Shown here: positions 23,301-34,650 of the stretch, in pieces
Numbering within the stretch: position 1 is the first letter of the stretch
Layout: each line of letters begins with the position of its first letter
The notes under the pieces: model-generated
Databases searched by the model: none
Told to the model about the DNA's origin: nothing
Seen by the model: only the letters and a program-made list of their open reading frames with translations
Program-made: the position numbers and the translations under genes
Assembly (NCBI GenBank): GCA_018873225.1
Contig: JAEILZ010000002.1
Location: 3,596,001-3,660,000 of the forward strand
Origin: [Phialemoniopsis] sp. UDSM-2020
Taxonomy: Eukaryota; Ascomycota; Sordariomycetes; Thyridiales; Thyridiaceae
Direction of reading: 5' to 3'
Length of the DNA: 64,000 nucleotides

Positions 23301-24871
23301 ACATGACCAGCGGCACGAGAACAAAGGACGAGGAGATAGTCTCGGAAGCGGTCATGACGATTGCCTTCCGCCAAATAGCGTGCAACTCTGCCTCTCGTTT
23401 CTCGCCGATCCAGTTTGTGAATGCCTGGGATTGGCCGAGCATCTTGATGGTCTGAAGCCCCTTGATAACCTCGCTGACGCGGCGAACCCTGGCATCGATG
23501 GCACCCATGACCCTAGATTGGGCAGAGCCTTGGAACCTGTTCACGTACCACGAGATGGGGATTCTTGTGACCAAGATCGTGAGAAGTCCCGGAACGTAGG
23601 CCCAGCCAATGGTCTGGTAGAGGAGCACACTGGCAACAGCAATCTCTACCGGGACCATGAAACCAGCCATGATGGTGTACCGTATCGTTGTGACTTTGTC
23701 GACATCGGCGGAGACATAATTTGTAACCTGCCCGACATCGGGGCGGGAGCCGGGCTTGCTCCTCAGGAGCTTCTGGTAGACGATGTATAGCACCATTGCC
23801 TTGAAATAGCAGATGTTCTGTGTGGAGAAGAACTCGAATGTCTGCATGCAAAGACCGCGAACAATGGGGGAAGCGGCGAACAACAGGATGGAGAACCACG
23901 GACGAAATCGAGCAGTGCTTTGCCCTCCTTCAAGGTGTTGAAGAAAGTCGCGCAAGCCGATTGCCCCGAGGAACTCTGCAAAGCCGCACAGAACCATCAT
24001 GAATGCCATGATAATGAGACGCGGGCGGAAGACACTCCATAGCGCGCGGTATGACGAATCTGTCCTGGACCGGGCTTCCGCAAACTCGCCGGACCAGAAT
24101 GTGGGATCGGCGCCTTCGGTCAACTGCGGCAGGTCTTCGACACCGAGTTCTCCTTTCAGTCGATAGCTCCTGAAGATGAAGGGACTTGCCCAACCGTAGG
24201 TCCACCATCTTACAATCGGCGAGCAGGTTGTCGACGGGTGCGGCGTAGAGCCGTCGGCGGAGACCGCGTAGTGGAACGGGGTAATCAGAGGAAGCACTAC
24301 ACATGCCAACAGGCTACACACGAGATTTGCGTGATCGAGCCCGGAGAGGTGGTTTGAGCCAGAGCCTGGGTTAAGAACGGTGAGAGGGTAGATGTAGTCG
24401 GGGATAATACGGAAGGCAAGTATTGTCAGTGCCAGGGCATTGGCACAGTTGTGAAGCTCTCTCCGGCTCCTCCGAGTAAAGAAATACGCTATTCGCAGTG
24501 CAAAGACCAAGCACTGAGTGCAGACGAGCTGTCAGTCTTCAATTTGGGCCGGGAATAGAGAACCGTTGTGAACCTACCCAGACAGTGGCAACGACTAAAA
24601 AGTCGACCTTGAGCGGCAGTGACACGATGGCATCGTGGAGGTTGAGGCCGCAACAGGCCCCAGCAACACCGCTAGCAATGATGTTGAGGACTGCATGAGT
24701 CCAGGTGAAGCCTCTGAGGTTTTCGGAAGGAGTCTTTCGCCGAGAAAGACGGATCGCTAACATGCCAAGTATGAGAACGACACAGCATCCCAGGGCGATC
24801 GTCCGAATAAGCACTGGCCGTTGGGATGCTGGCGTAGCTTGTCCATGGCGCATCACGACTTGCGTCGACAT
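20371..24871 (-). CDS. ABCC-family (MRP-type) multidrug exporter
   Basis: Membrane ATP-driven exporter of 1440 residues. Exons are 24871-24578, 24513-22943, 22888-21315 and 21254-20371. The layout is TMD0, TMD1, NBD1, TMD2, NBD2, the full-length fungal ABCC form, likely in plasma or vacuolar membrane. NBD1 Walker A GKTGCGKST (about residue 620) is split by the 54-base second intron; its signature is LSGGQRSRVALARAIY and Walker B TILLDDVLAALD. NBD2 has GRSGSGKSSL (about residue 1230), signature FSQGERQLLAVARAL, Walker B IVIIDEATASLD and H-loop IAHRLAT. In NBD1 the H-loop position reads LVSEN instead of the usual LVTHN, so NBD1 appears degenerate. The third intron is exactly 60 bases with no stop; if left in, 20 residues would be inserted into TMD2. 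Its place beside an S10 peptidase and the catabolic genes suggests export of a peptide, conjugate or toxic compound, which is unproven. Confidence 0.93.
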
Positions 24872-25502
24872 AGTGGTGGTGTCTGGCCTAGTGCACAGCT
24901 ACCCGCAGCGCATCCTTTAACCCTCCGGTGCGGCTTAGCGGAACGCCTAAAAGAAGGGACGGAGGTAGCAGCGGGAATGCAGGGTTGGAAGTAGAAGAGA
25001 CCCTTCCGCTACAACTCTGTTTCCACCTGGATTAGAAGAGGCCTGGTGACCGTGAATTATCTCGTCCAGGAGTTCCTCGGTTCGCCACCGCGAGGTCCTC
25101 GTCAAGCGGGCATATCGCATCGTTTGACAGCCCAACCTGGGCAACTTACTTGACAAGGAATTCCCTGGAGAGTTCATTGCCTGAAGCAGTAATGTTCGCT
25201 AATTCGACCGATTCGCATCGTTCATATTTACTCGTTTGGGAAACCGTTTCGCCCCACCGGCATCGCCCGCATTTCCATCACCCCACACGTTCGGATTTAC
25301 CCTGGGCGATTGCCATCCATAACTTAATCCGGACTACTGGATAATTACCTGTTGCGTGCTGTCAGGACTGCGAACCATCCTGTCAAACAGTGCTGTGGTG
25401 TGCCTGTGGCTGGCTGCTATATGTCGCCCGATACCTGATCCAACACCTGCCAGTATCCCTTGCAAGTCTGGCCGTGACAGCTTGAATCCGCGCCCTCCAA
25501 CC
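24872..25502. promoter_or_regulatory. Divergent promoter: ABC exporter / S10 carboxypeptidase
   Basis: This 631-base region separates the starts of two divergent genes. Near 24921-24945 it carries CTCCGGTGCGGCTTAGCGGA, containing CGG triplets suited to Zn2Cys6 factors; a similar GGCTGAGCGGA occurs at 28541-28551 in the dioxygenase/aldolase promoter. Binding is inferred, not shown. Confidence 0.4.
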
Positions 25503-27110
25503 ATGGGCCCCTTATCGCGTTTCTTGAAGGGCGCCGCCTTATCGGTGGCTCTCTGCCTGCCGGTGCTGACGTCCGCCGCGGCGACCTACCGCCAGCAGCA
25601 GGTCATCGGGGACACCGGGTTCGAGACCTTCGGCTTGGCTGAGCACCCGGATCACTCAATCCGAATCAAGGAGCAGACTGACGATATCTGCGACGCTGGC
25701 TCCAAGCAATGGACTGGATGGCTAGATACTGGAGGAAAGCACCTCTTCTTTTGTAAGCCAAGCCTGTTCTCTGGACTAATGCGTTCCCTGAAGCCCACTG
25801 ACACGAATAGGGTACATCGAGAGCTTGAACAACCCGAAGAATGACCCGCTCAATCTTTGGATGACCGGCGGTCCAGGATGCAGCGGTCTCATCGGTAAGG
25901 CTCGCGTCCGACATGAGACACTGGGTTGGGAACTAATCAGGTATTAGGCATGATGATGGAGTTGGGGCCATGCCTGATCAACAAAGACGGCAATGGAACT
26001 CATCGCAACCCGTACTCGTGGACTCAGAAGTCCTCTATGATCTTCGTCGACCAGCCCGCAGGCACAGGTTTCTCATACACTGACGAAGGTGTGGACATGC
26101 CTTCCGACTCATTCGTTTCGGCCAGTGACATGCATGTTTTTCTACGCATCTTTTACTCGGCATTCCCTCACCTGAAGTCTCTGCCTTTACACATCTCCGG
26201 TGAGAGCTACGGTGGCCACTATGTGCCCACCGTCGCCGCCGAGATCGTGCGATACAACAACCTCCGACTCGGCCCCGAGTTCAAGATTCCATTGAAATCG
26301 ATTGCTATCATCGACGGCTTCGTATCGCCCCTGGATGTCACTTGGGGCTACTACGAGACCCTCTGCACGACCAAGCCCGGCGTCGACGAGCCAGTCTTCA
26401 ACAAGACTCGCTGCACCCATATCGCCGAGTCCATGCCTCGCTGCATGTACCTCCACGAGGCGTGCTACCAGTTCTCCGACCCCATCATCTGCCACGCCGC
26501 GGATCAGTACTGCATGGACGAGATCCGCAACCTCTACGACAACGAGACGGGCAAGGGGGGCCGCGACCCCTTCGACGTGACGCGCACCTGCGAGGTCGAC
26601 CAGTATTGCTACCTCGGCGTCCTCGATATCGAGAAGTACATGAACACGGCCCCCGTGTGGGCGAGTCTCGACGTGCCCAAGGCCGTCGCCAACTTTAGCC
26701 TCATGAGCATGCAGATCCACGAGTCCTTCATGACCGGCACCGACCTCTACGTCAACACGGCGCGCGAGGTCCGCTACGTCCTGGGCGAGGGCGTCGACGT
26801 CCTGCTCATGAACGGTAACAGGGACCTGGCTTGCAACACGCCAGGCAATCTGCGGTGGGCCGAGCGCCTCGCCTGGGCCGGTCAGTCCGAATTTGTTGCG
26901 CAGGATATGGAGTCGTGGTTTGCACCCCACGAGGGAAAGACTGTCGACGCGGGCAAGATGAAGGAGGTCAAGGCTCGGGTACATGGCAAAGAGGAATTGG
27001 CAAGATTCTCCTTTGTATCTTTCGACAGAGCCGGGCACATGGTGCCGCTGGACCAGCCGGAGGCCGCATTGTATATCATCCAGCGATGGCTGGCTGGGCA
27101 AGGCTTCTGA
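25503..27110 (+). CDS. Secreted serine carboxypeptidase (family S10)
   Basis: Peptidase removing C-terminal residues from peptides, 498 residues, from exons 25503-25752, 25811-25894 and 25948-27110. The N-terminus [26 protein letters not shown] is a clear signal peptide. S10 hallmarks are [10 protein letters not shown] (oxyanion region), [10 protein letters not shown] with the nucleophile Ser at about residue 198, the Asp in NRDLACN at about 403, and the His in [14 protein letters not shown] at about 473, so the triad is intact. Several N-glycosylation sequons (NGT, NKT, NET, NFS) are present. The internal Cys pattern around [10 protein letters not shown] fits disulphides of secreted S10 enzymes. 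It is divergent from the ABC exporter and convergent with the dioxygenase 133 bases away. The alternative acceptor at 25940 would break the conserved [12 protein letters not shown], so 25947 was chosen. Confidence 0.94.
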
Positions 27111-27243
27111 GCACCACGGAGGAGGTAATTAGGATATAAGTCAATTGTTAATAACACGTTTAACTGCAACAATGCATGCCTATCTGTACAGCTTGCGATT
27201 CAAGCGAACATGTTACCATGGAATTCACGCCCACGAACTCCAT

Positions 27244-28326
27244 CTACGACTTGGGAATGGGTAGACCTTGTCTGAACGGTGCTGTTGGGTCGTTCATCCC
27301 CATGCCATAAGGCCCCACATCGTGGCTCGTCGTCCGCCTCATGTCTCGCACATGCTTGGTTAGGTATGTGCCGCCTGTAGCACGATGAAGTACGGCTGTG
27401 TTATCCCACATGATAAGATCGCTGTCGTTCTTCCACTCCAAAAGATAGCGGTTCTTGGGGTTGGTCGCATGTTGGAACAGCTCATCTACCAGCTTTTGTG
27501 TCTCTTCTTCTGACATGCCGTCAATGTGATGAATATAAGATGTGATGTACAGCGTCTTGCGGCCGTTGCGATGTGGTACAACCAGCTTGTGCTTGGAGAA
27601 AGGGAAATCGCGAGGCTCAATCTCCTCGTAGATATCTGGAGCTGCCAGTTTCCGGTTGTGCCTATTAATGGGTCAGAATGAATCGTCTGCGAGCTGGGGC
27701 TGAAGAACTCACATCATCGAGTGGTTAGCCACCAAGTCTTGAATTCGAGTCTTCAAGTCCTCAGGCAAGTCGTCATAGGCTGTGCGAGCATCAAGGTACT
27801 ATCACAGGTTATCAGCTGACGTTGTGTGACAACTGGATATGTAGAAAGGACTTGTGTGTGGTTTGCCTACCTCTGTCTCGCCTCCCAAGCCTTTCGGAGG
27901 TAGTTTGTGGGCCCGGAGAATGGAGATGTGTGCTCGAGGGGAGTTGAATGCCAGGTCGGCGTGCCACAAGGCGTTACCCTTCATGGCACCCAGGCGCTGG
28001 GGGTCAAGCTCTGTGACGATGTTGCCCTCTGGGTCAAGGTTGCTGACATCAAACATCTCCTTGTCAGGCAGGCGCATCTTGCGGCCAGCCTTGATATGCG
28101 GCTCCATGTCATCGAGGGGCCCGAACTGTGCCGCAAAGGCAATCTGGCCTTTGTCATCAAGACCTGTGTTACGAAAGGCGAGGACGCCATACTCGTCGAT
28201 GGCGTCTTGGACTTGTTTGATGACATGAGGAGGTACGGGCTTGGAAAAGTCTACTCCCCGGACTTCGGCACAGAACGAGTTGTGCAGAGGCACCACTTCG
28301 ATCTGGTCGACAGTGGAAGAAGGCAT
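27244..28326 (-). CDS. TauD/TfdA-type 2-oxoglutarate/Fe(II) dioxygenase
   Basis: Non-haem iron oxygenase of 319 residues; minus-strand exons are 28326-27871, 27798-27713 and 27661-27244. The family couples 2-oxoglutarate decarboxylation to oxidation of a substrate such as taurine, sulphonates or aryloxy-acids. The iron triad is visible: HxD in LWHADLAFNS (about residue 120) and the distal His in DNTAVLHRATGG, with the 2-oxoglutarate-binding Arg in RDMRRTTSHD. The N-terminus VVPLHNSFCAEVRGVDFSKP is typical, and the absence of a signal peptide suggests a cytosolic enzyme. It is divergent from the HpcH/HpaI aldolase over 391 bases, so the two are likely co-regulated. The substrate cannot be read from sequence; the closest named families are 2,4-dichlorophenoxyacetate and taurine dioxygenases. 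Confidence 0.93.
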
Positions 28327-28717
28327 GATTGTTGAGATTTAGTGATTTTTCAATGAGTATTGCGATAAGTAGGCAGTGGCATAATCTTGACTCCTTGGAG
28401 GTCATTATCACAGGCTTGAGACACCCGTTATAACTCTTCGTTGACAATCACAAGTTGACTCCGGAGCGGGCGGGGAAAGCGGGTCGCATCCTAGGCTGTG
28501 TCTTTCCGGTGTCCGGCTCCCATTTCCGGAGCGGCTAGTGGCTGAGCGGAGAGGTAGGCAATGGATGTCTTGGAATCTAACTAAGCTAGGAGATGGGGCT
28601 TTCACATACAAACAGTTGCCCTCTAACCCTTCCAATAGGTATCACGATGAGCGTTGTGGCACCTCCTAGCTCGCATTTCAAGTCACCAGCGTGACCTCCT
28701 TAATCAGTGATTACACA
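28327..28717. promoter_or_regulatory. Divergent promoter: dioxygenase / aldolase
   Basis: These 391 bases carry several CGG-type elements: CCGGAGCGGGCGG near 28460, CCGGTGTCCGG at 28506-28516 and TTCCGGAGCGG around 28524-28534. Clustered CGG/CCG triplets are the usual contacts of Zn2Cys6 dimers. One regulator gene lies directly after the aldolase gene. Function is inferred. Confidence 0.5.
28506..28516. promoter_or_regulatory. CCGG-N3-CCGG site (CGG-N3-CCG inverted triplets)
   Basis: The site reads CCGGTGTCCGG. The same arrangement with a different 3-base centre occurs at 37952-37962 upstream of the TRI12-type pump. Candidate operator for a cluster Zn2Cys6 factor. Confidence 0.4.
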
Positions 28718-29509
28718 ATGTCTTTCGCCGACCGAGCCAAGAAGGGGCCTCTCCTCGGGGCCTACCTCGCCATCGAGTCCCCCTTTTCTGCCCACATGAT
28801 GGGCCGCGCCGGCTTCGACTGGCTCCTCATCGACATGGAGCACTCTCCTCTCTCGGCGCGCGAGGCGACCTCGCTCGTTCACGCCGTGGCCGTCGGCTCC
28901 CACGGTCGGACGGCGTCACTGGTCCGCATCCCGGCTGCGGGCGTGGAATGGGTCAAGTGGGCGCTTGACGCCGGCGCCGCGGGCATCGTCGCGCCCATGG
29001 TGCAGACGGCGGACGAGGCGGCCCAGCTTGTGCGCGTTGCGACATACCCGCCTCTTGGCCAACGCAGCTTTGGCCCCTTCCAGGCGCCGTGGGCAGACCT
29101 AAGCCCGGACAGCAGTGTACCCAAGTACTTCTCCGAGACGTCTCGAGGCGTTGCTGTGGTCGCTATGATCGAGTCGCGACTGGGCCTGGACAACGCCGAG
29201 GCGATCATGCGCACCGAGGGTCTAGGCGGCATCTTTATAGGACCTGTGGACCTGCGGCTGTCCATGGGTCTTGCAGGAGCAGATGGCACTGAACCCGAGT
29301 ACATCGAGGCATTAGAGAAGATTATCCGTATCGGCAAGGCGGTGGGCATTCCTATTGGGATATTCTCTGCTTCACAGGAGGCGATTAAGACGCATGTCAC
29401 AATGGGGTTCAGTTTCCTACTGGTGGCTGGAGACTCGACGGCGCTCATGAACGGAGCGGCCATCGCTTTAGATAGCTCAAAGCAAGCCTTGAGAGAGACC
29501 AAGCTATGA
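28718..29509 (+). CDS. HpcH/HpaI family aldolase
   Basis: Predicted divalent-metal class II aldolase of 263 residues, single exon. The family splits 2-oxo-3-hydroxy (or 4-hydroxy-2-oxo) acids into pyruvate or a related 2-oxo acid plus an aldehyde. Visible family residues are FDWLLIDMEHSPL (active-site His), SLVRIPA (Arg), the barrel strand GAAGIVAPMVQTADEA, AMIESRLGLDNAE (metal Glu) and FIGPVDLRLSMG (metal Asp). The start at 28718 (MSFADRAKKG) matches the usual family N-terminus; the upstream ATG at 28691 would add 9 residues. No targeting peptide is seen, so it is likely cytosolic. It shares a promoter region with the dioxygenase and is followed by a convergent regulator gene whose stop is 52 bases away. 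Confidence 0.93.
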   Translation: MSFADRAKKGPLLGAYLAIESPFSAHMMGRAGFDWLLIDMEHSPLSAREATSLVHAVAVGSHGRTASLVRIPAAGVEWVKWALDAGAAGIVAPMVQTADEAAQLVRVATYPPLGQRSFGPFQAPWADLSPDSSVPKYFSETSRGVAVVAMIESRLGLDNAEAIMRTEGLGGIFIGPVDLRLSMGLAGADGTEPEYIEALEKIIRIGKAVGIPIGIFSASQEAIKTHVTMGFSFLLVAGDSTALMNGAAIALDSSKQALRETKL

Positions 29510-29560
29510 TACAAGAATGAGTCACTCAAAAATCCAGAATTGATCCTTTGATGTTCCGTT

Positions 29561-31968
29561 TCAGTAGATGTAAAGCCGCCGTCCGGATGAAGCAGTGGGT
29601 ATGCCGATGTCCAACTCCTCATCTTCCTGAGGGTGATGTGACTGGCGTCGTGCAGAGAGGCTGCTGTTGATCTTTGGTTCTAGCTCTGTGTCCCCACTGA
29701 TGACTGAGTAGATACCGCCTGGGGTATGTTCTAGATCATCCAAAGTGTTTCGTGCGCATGAAGACGAGTAGGATCGTCCCAGCAGGGAAGGCTCCTCATA
29801 TGAAGGGGATCTCTCGTAATCAGCCCGTCGCGCAAATGCATCTAAGGCGTCTTTGGCTTCTTTCAGGGGTGCTACTGCAGGTTCGAATGTTTGGGCCATA
29901 TCTTGCAGCGTGCGAACCAAGCTTTGGAGATGTGCTTGTGGTTCCACCGCCTCATCGGGCTGGAGGAGTGGCAGGTACTTGACGAGGAATCGTGCTGCTA
30001 TGGACGCGTACTGGACTCCACTGGTCTGCAAATAACGGATGTCGTGCTTGCGCCTGAATGTCGCGAACAATTTCGCCAGTCTAATGGCGCTCGAGGACCC
30101 TACTACTCTGCAACGTTCGGCTATGTGCGCCATTGCCCGTTTTGTGGCCACAGGTTCTTGCGAGTTGTGTGATTGTCGGAAGGCGAATGGTTCGTAAAGC
30201 TGGATCTTCGTCTGATGGAATTGCATACTGCGAGAATAAGGAATCAGGGTGAAGACCCTCACGTTTGAAAGGAGGGAAGACTTACTGGAGAACAAATATG
30301 AAGTGCTTCCGATTCTCGCCGTGGGCTGGGCTATCTCGTGCAGCCTGAGGTAATTGCCTGAACCACTGATCGAGCTTGGAGTTGATTCGGGACATGGTAG
30401 CATAGCTTAGGGACCTTGAAGTTAACATAATCTCTATCAGTCAATCAGGCGGCTGACTTACGTTTCGACGGTGGCTTTGAAAGTCATCGAGCCTACCAGA
30501 AAGTCGAGGGCTTCACGGGCCAATTCCATGAGGTCGAGAACTGACTCCTGGATGACGTCCTCGAATGATGATGATGGCTTTTCTATTGCAGACTGCTGTG
30601 CAAACTTGGCTATCATACGAGATAGTTGAAGTTCCATATTCTTGATGGTGAGCGGTCGGGATATGCTTCATCAGTTATTAGCTGACTGGCCCAATACGCC
30701 TCAAAAAGTGGTTACTTTTTGCTTACCTTTGTGCCCAATATCTAGGCGCTCGCGGTCAGTATATGCCAATGAGTGTGACGTGTGTGCAAACTTACTTGTC
30801 TTGAACTGATGCATACCAAAGGATCCAATGGCGTACATTGATCTCCGAGTCCGAGAGCTTCAACTCTTGTGAGGACGCAGGATCCAGCCTCAAGTCGAAT
30901 ATGAGTCTCGACACCAACCCAGAGTACATACAACCCGACATCCCATTGCCAGCAGATGTCTCAAGCTCGCCGAGAATGAGAAGCGCTTGAACGGTCATGA
31001 TATCAGCATGGCCGACTTCCGATTCGAGTAGAACCTTGGAACGGCGAGCAAAGACACTCTGTCCAGATGACTCGGTATACTGCGTTCTCACAAGGTCATC
31101 GTTGGAGAACCTGGCGCCCGCAGCTAGCATGGCAAACAGAAGAGACTCTCGACATTGCGGCCCGCTAGCTGTCCCCGTTCTGATGGCACGGAATGCAGGC
31201 TCATCGATGATCCGCAGGATGGTTTGAAAGTATCGAAAGTACATGTCGAGTAGATGGTCGACCACCGTGCCCGGCACAGAAGCCACAGAGCCATTGCCAG
31301 GTGACTCGGATGACGGGATGTAGTTTGTTATAGGGGACTTGCGTTTCTTTACAACGTCAGGTTCGTGCAGCCTCTGCTGAGACACCAAGCTGGTTGTGGT
31401 CGTCTGTGTTGGTAGTTCTGCCACAGCCCAATCGAACAAGTCATCGTTGACTAGAACGCCGGCGTCAAAGTTGTCAAGCGTGCCGCTGCCTTCGAGGCTG
31501 AACAAAAGACCATCAGTGAACGAATTATCAGGATCACTGTCTTCCGATGGGTGAACGCCGAGGGGCACAGAAGTGCCCTCGATGCTTGCTTGTAGTGTTG
31601 GGAGACTGGACGATGGCGTAGCAGGTGCTCTTTTGGACAGGTCAAGCAAATTCTCCAACATCGCGACTCTTTCTGTCAACTCCCCAACCGAAGGTCTGCT
31701 CTGTCTTTTCCTGTTATCCTGGCGGAGCTCACAACGGAGACCAAACTTGGCGCATTGAGAGCAGGGCGTGCCAACTGTGGCTCCGTCACACTGCATCGAG
31801 CCAGTTAGCTAGGTGGTATACTGGAGACCTTACAGAAGCATGGCTTACCTTGGACCGTTTGATGCGGCAGTGGTTGCAGGCTATCGAGGCTCGGGTACGC
31901 TTCTTGACCAACTGTGGATCTGATGTGCAGGTAGCCTCTTTGCCAGGTGCATTTGCATGGGGGTCCAT
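29561..31968 (-). CDS. Zn2Cys6 transcription factor (fungal_trans type)
   Basis: Predicted 709-residue nuclear regulator in six exons: 31968-31849, 31790-30796, 30741-30727, 30665-30462, 30414-30286 and 30227-29561. The zinc cluster cysteines are residues 31, 34, 41, 50, 53 and 60, with an intron after RIKRSK. It is followed by a basic linker (RKRQSR) and a short heptad-like region ELTERVAMLENLLDL for dimerisation. The fungal-specific regulatory domain begins near residue 190 with LLDMYFRYFQTILRIIDEPAF and continues through FAMLAAGARFSNDDL, VQALLILGELE and HMQFHQTKIQLYEPFAF. The third exon is only 15 bases and encodes part of DKYWAQS. The gene sits between the aldolase and the MFS/cyclase genes and is the best candidate for a cluster-specific regulator. 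Confidence 0.9.
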
Positions 31969-32455
31969 ACTGGTTGCGCAGGATCCGGACGAGAGCCAGG
32001 TTTTGCCAGTGAGATTGCTATGAGACGGAGTGTTTCATCGGGTCGCTGCACCAGCCGGGAAGCCGGATGTTATTTAGGAGAGCAGGCAATGTTCCAAGGC
32101 GGGGTCACATGCTGGAGGGATGTAGTCCACTAGCATTCTTTATATTCCATGCTTGCTCATAGTTTGAGACTTAGGTCAGTAACGACCACTCTAAGGTACA
32201 TCCATCTGCTGGGGATTGTATTTGCGCATGTCTTGATTGGTCCTACTCATCTGGGGAAGCGGCTGTCGTTATCCACCCCCTTTGTCCATCCATTGACCAG
32301 GCTCATGCGGGGGAAACAACTAGACTTTCTTGGTCTGCCACTAAATTCGCCATGTCTCGACTAGCTTCGTGGTGAGCTTGTTGGTTCACTGTTGCGTTTG
32401 TCCTCTAGTCTATCTTTCTATATGCTGATTCTAAATGATCTGATAGCGATGCATA
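31969..32455. promoter_or_regulatory. Promoter of the 32-kb regulator; 3' flank of the MFS gene
   Basis: The region contains CCGG-GAAG-CCGG at 32055-32066, about 90 bases upstream of the regulator start. This paired CCGG layout is similar to, but wider by one base than, those at 28506 and 37952. It could indicate autoregulation. No gene is supported. Confidence 0.4.
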
Positions 32456-34313
32456 TCATAATTCAATCTTAGACTTCTCTCGGAGTACTTTGCCGTATCT
32501 ATTGTTATTAGTCGACGGACGGATTAATGGGCTACATGCAACTTACTTATACAGGAGTATCGGAATAGGTATCATGAAAAGAGAGATGATACCTAATATA
32601 GTGTTGCCCACGCCATAGCCAAGAGAATGGTAGAGCGGAGGGCCTGCTAACGGTAGAAACGCTCCCATAATAGAGAGTGAAACGCGAGACGCGGCGACAG
32701 CCGAAGCTGAATAGACCGAGAAGGCGTCCACAAGGTACGTCTGGCACGGCAGGAAGAGACCAATCATGCCAAAGCCGTAAGGCACCATTCCAACAATCGG
32801 TACGGCCCAATGCGCCTTCTTTTCAGCAGACCATCCGTACCAGAAAAGCGATATTGGGACGAGTCCTGCGTAGTAGACACAGGCTGGTAGGCGGAATTCG
32901 GCTACACCCGCGTTAGCTTGCTGCCAATGCGGACTTTAAAAATCTTGACATACGTTCGTAGACCATGTTGTTCTTCTTGGTTAGTTTAATGACGGTAGCA
33001 TCGTTTGTCCTCATCATGAGGATGAGACCCAGCTGTCACTTGTGAACATGTTGAGCACGACTCAGGAAAAGATAAGTTAACCTACCACCATGCCTAGGCC
33101 AACTGTACTCATGGTTAGAAAGAGGTGACAGCTATCTTCGACTGGATGCAAGCAACTTACGCGGCGTATATGCAAGACCTGTCAGGCTAGTCGGCCAACC
33201 ATATGTCTCTCGAAAGACGTCGGGGATCGTGGTGAGGATGAGATAGAGAATGCCATAGATGGTAGCGACATAGGTGCAGATTGAGATAGCAATCAACGAC
33301 CTTGTCAGTAGTTTGATCGGCCGAACAATGGCAGTCGCCAAAAGTTGTCGAGTGGGCAGTTTGCGATTGAGCAGTGGGTGAAGATCTGTCCGCCCCGTTT
33401 CCTTTTGCAACTTTTGAGCTTTCTTATACAGAAGTCTTGGGGTGTATGTTTCAGGCAGGAACAGGGTCATGAGAAGGTTAGTTGCGGCCGATGGAATGAA
33501 CAGAACCCAGTATGCCTATAGTCTCAGTCGTGTCAGCGCACAATCAAGCACAGAATTTCGAGATGGTATATCTTACCCATCGCCACCCCAGGGCTTGGGA
33601 GATAAAGCCACCGCAAATTGGGCCGACTGGAATTGTCAGCACTTTCAAAACAGACCAAGTCATAGACGACACAACTTACGAGCTGGCCCTACAGACTGAG
33701 CTAGAATGATGATCGAGGTCCAGAAGCCCCGTGTCTCTACCGGATAAAGATCAGCAACGATGGCTGGAGAGATTGTCATGACAGCCGAGCCACCAATGCC
33801 CGCAAGAAGGCGCATGACGATGAGGCCGGCCATGTTTGGCGCCAAGGCGCTGCCCATGACAAAGGCGCAGAACACCCAGGTTGCGAGGATGACAACAGGG
33901 TAGCGACCGTAAACCTCACTCAGCGGGCCGAGGAAGAGAGGTCCGATAGCATAGCCGAGAATGTAGATGGTCACTGTGAAGGATCCGATGACGAGCGAGG
34001 ATTCGTGGAGATCCGCCAGCATAATAGCGGTACCCGGCGCGATCATGGATGAAGCCAGAGGGCTGAGCGTGGAGATGAACGCGATGAGTGCCATAGGATA
34101 TCCTTTCCGCCACGAGGACCAGTTTCTTGGGTTCATTGGGTCTGTTGCTGATTCCCAGCCGACCAAGCCATTCTCGAGATCCATCAACGGGACGGGTTCC
34201 GCCGTCGAGAAGACCGCATCTTCAACGGCTTCCGTCTCCGCCTTTTCGCCCTGGTCAGCTTGCCGGCCGCGCTGCTCGGCGGCCTCGAGCGCACTGGGCT
34301 CTAATTTCTCCAT
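32456..34313 (-). CDS. MFS transporter, DHA1 (polyamine/drug:H+ antiporter) type
   Basis: Twelve-helix plasma-membrane transporter of 510 residues built from seven exons: 34313-33680, 33626-33577, 33515-33161, 33102-33086, 33032-32954, 32901-32547 and 32498-32456. The N-terminal tail ends in the family motif DPMNPRNWSSWRKGY. Further hallmarks are GPLSEVYGRYPV (loop 2-3 motif A), RLLAGIGGSAVMTISPAIVADLY and the central WAYWVLFIPSAATNLLMTLFLPETY. The second half shows VYEPEFRLPACVYYAGLVP and the usual ending YKYGKVLREKSKIEL. Exon four is only 17 bases, and the last exon restores the conserved C-terminus. Close relatives are TPO-type polyamine and fungal drug exporters, so substrate export from the adjoining pathway is plausible but inferred. 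Confidence 0.91.
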
Positions 34314-34650
34314 GGTGCTCCAGCAACAGCTTTACTCGGGAGGGTGTCTTGGTCGTTGTGCTGCATCGCCCCAAAGATGTATGTTTGACTTTATGAGTGA
34401 GATCACACTCATTGAGCAGCAAAGAGGAGACACATTCTGCACCCAGTGGGTGGCGGGAATGGTACATGACCAAAGCTGGGACCGGAAGTGCGGAAAAGTG
34501 GAGGAGAGATCACCCTCATCACACTTGACTAGGCGGAACTGGGAACACTTTGCCGCTAATATGACTCTGCATGCAACACACCTCCGCACCAGATTGCAAA
34601 TTCACAGGATGTGGTCTGGAAAAGTATGGTTCATCATGTCTGTCTGCGGA
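34314..34650. promoter_or_regulatory. MFS promoter and cyclase 3' flank
   Basis: These 337 bases lie between the MFS start and the stop of the cyclase-family gene, both on the minus strand. No gene seen. Confidence 0.4.

Noticed and set aside
26187..27101. 304-codon minus-strand frame opposite the S10 peptidase
   Set aside because: Complement of a gene with an intact catalytic triad; no motif of its own.
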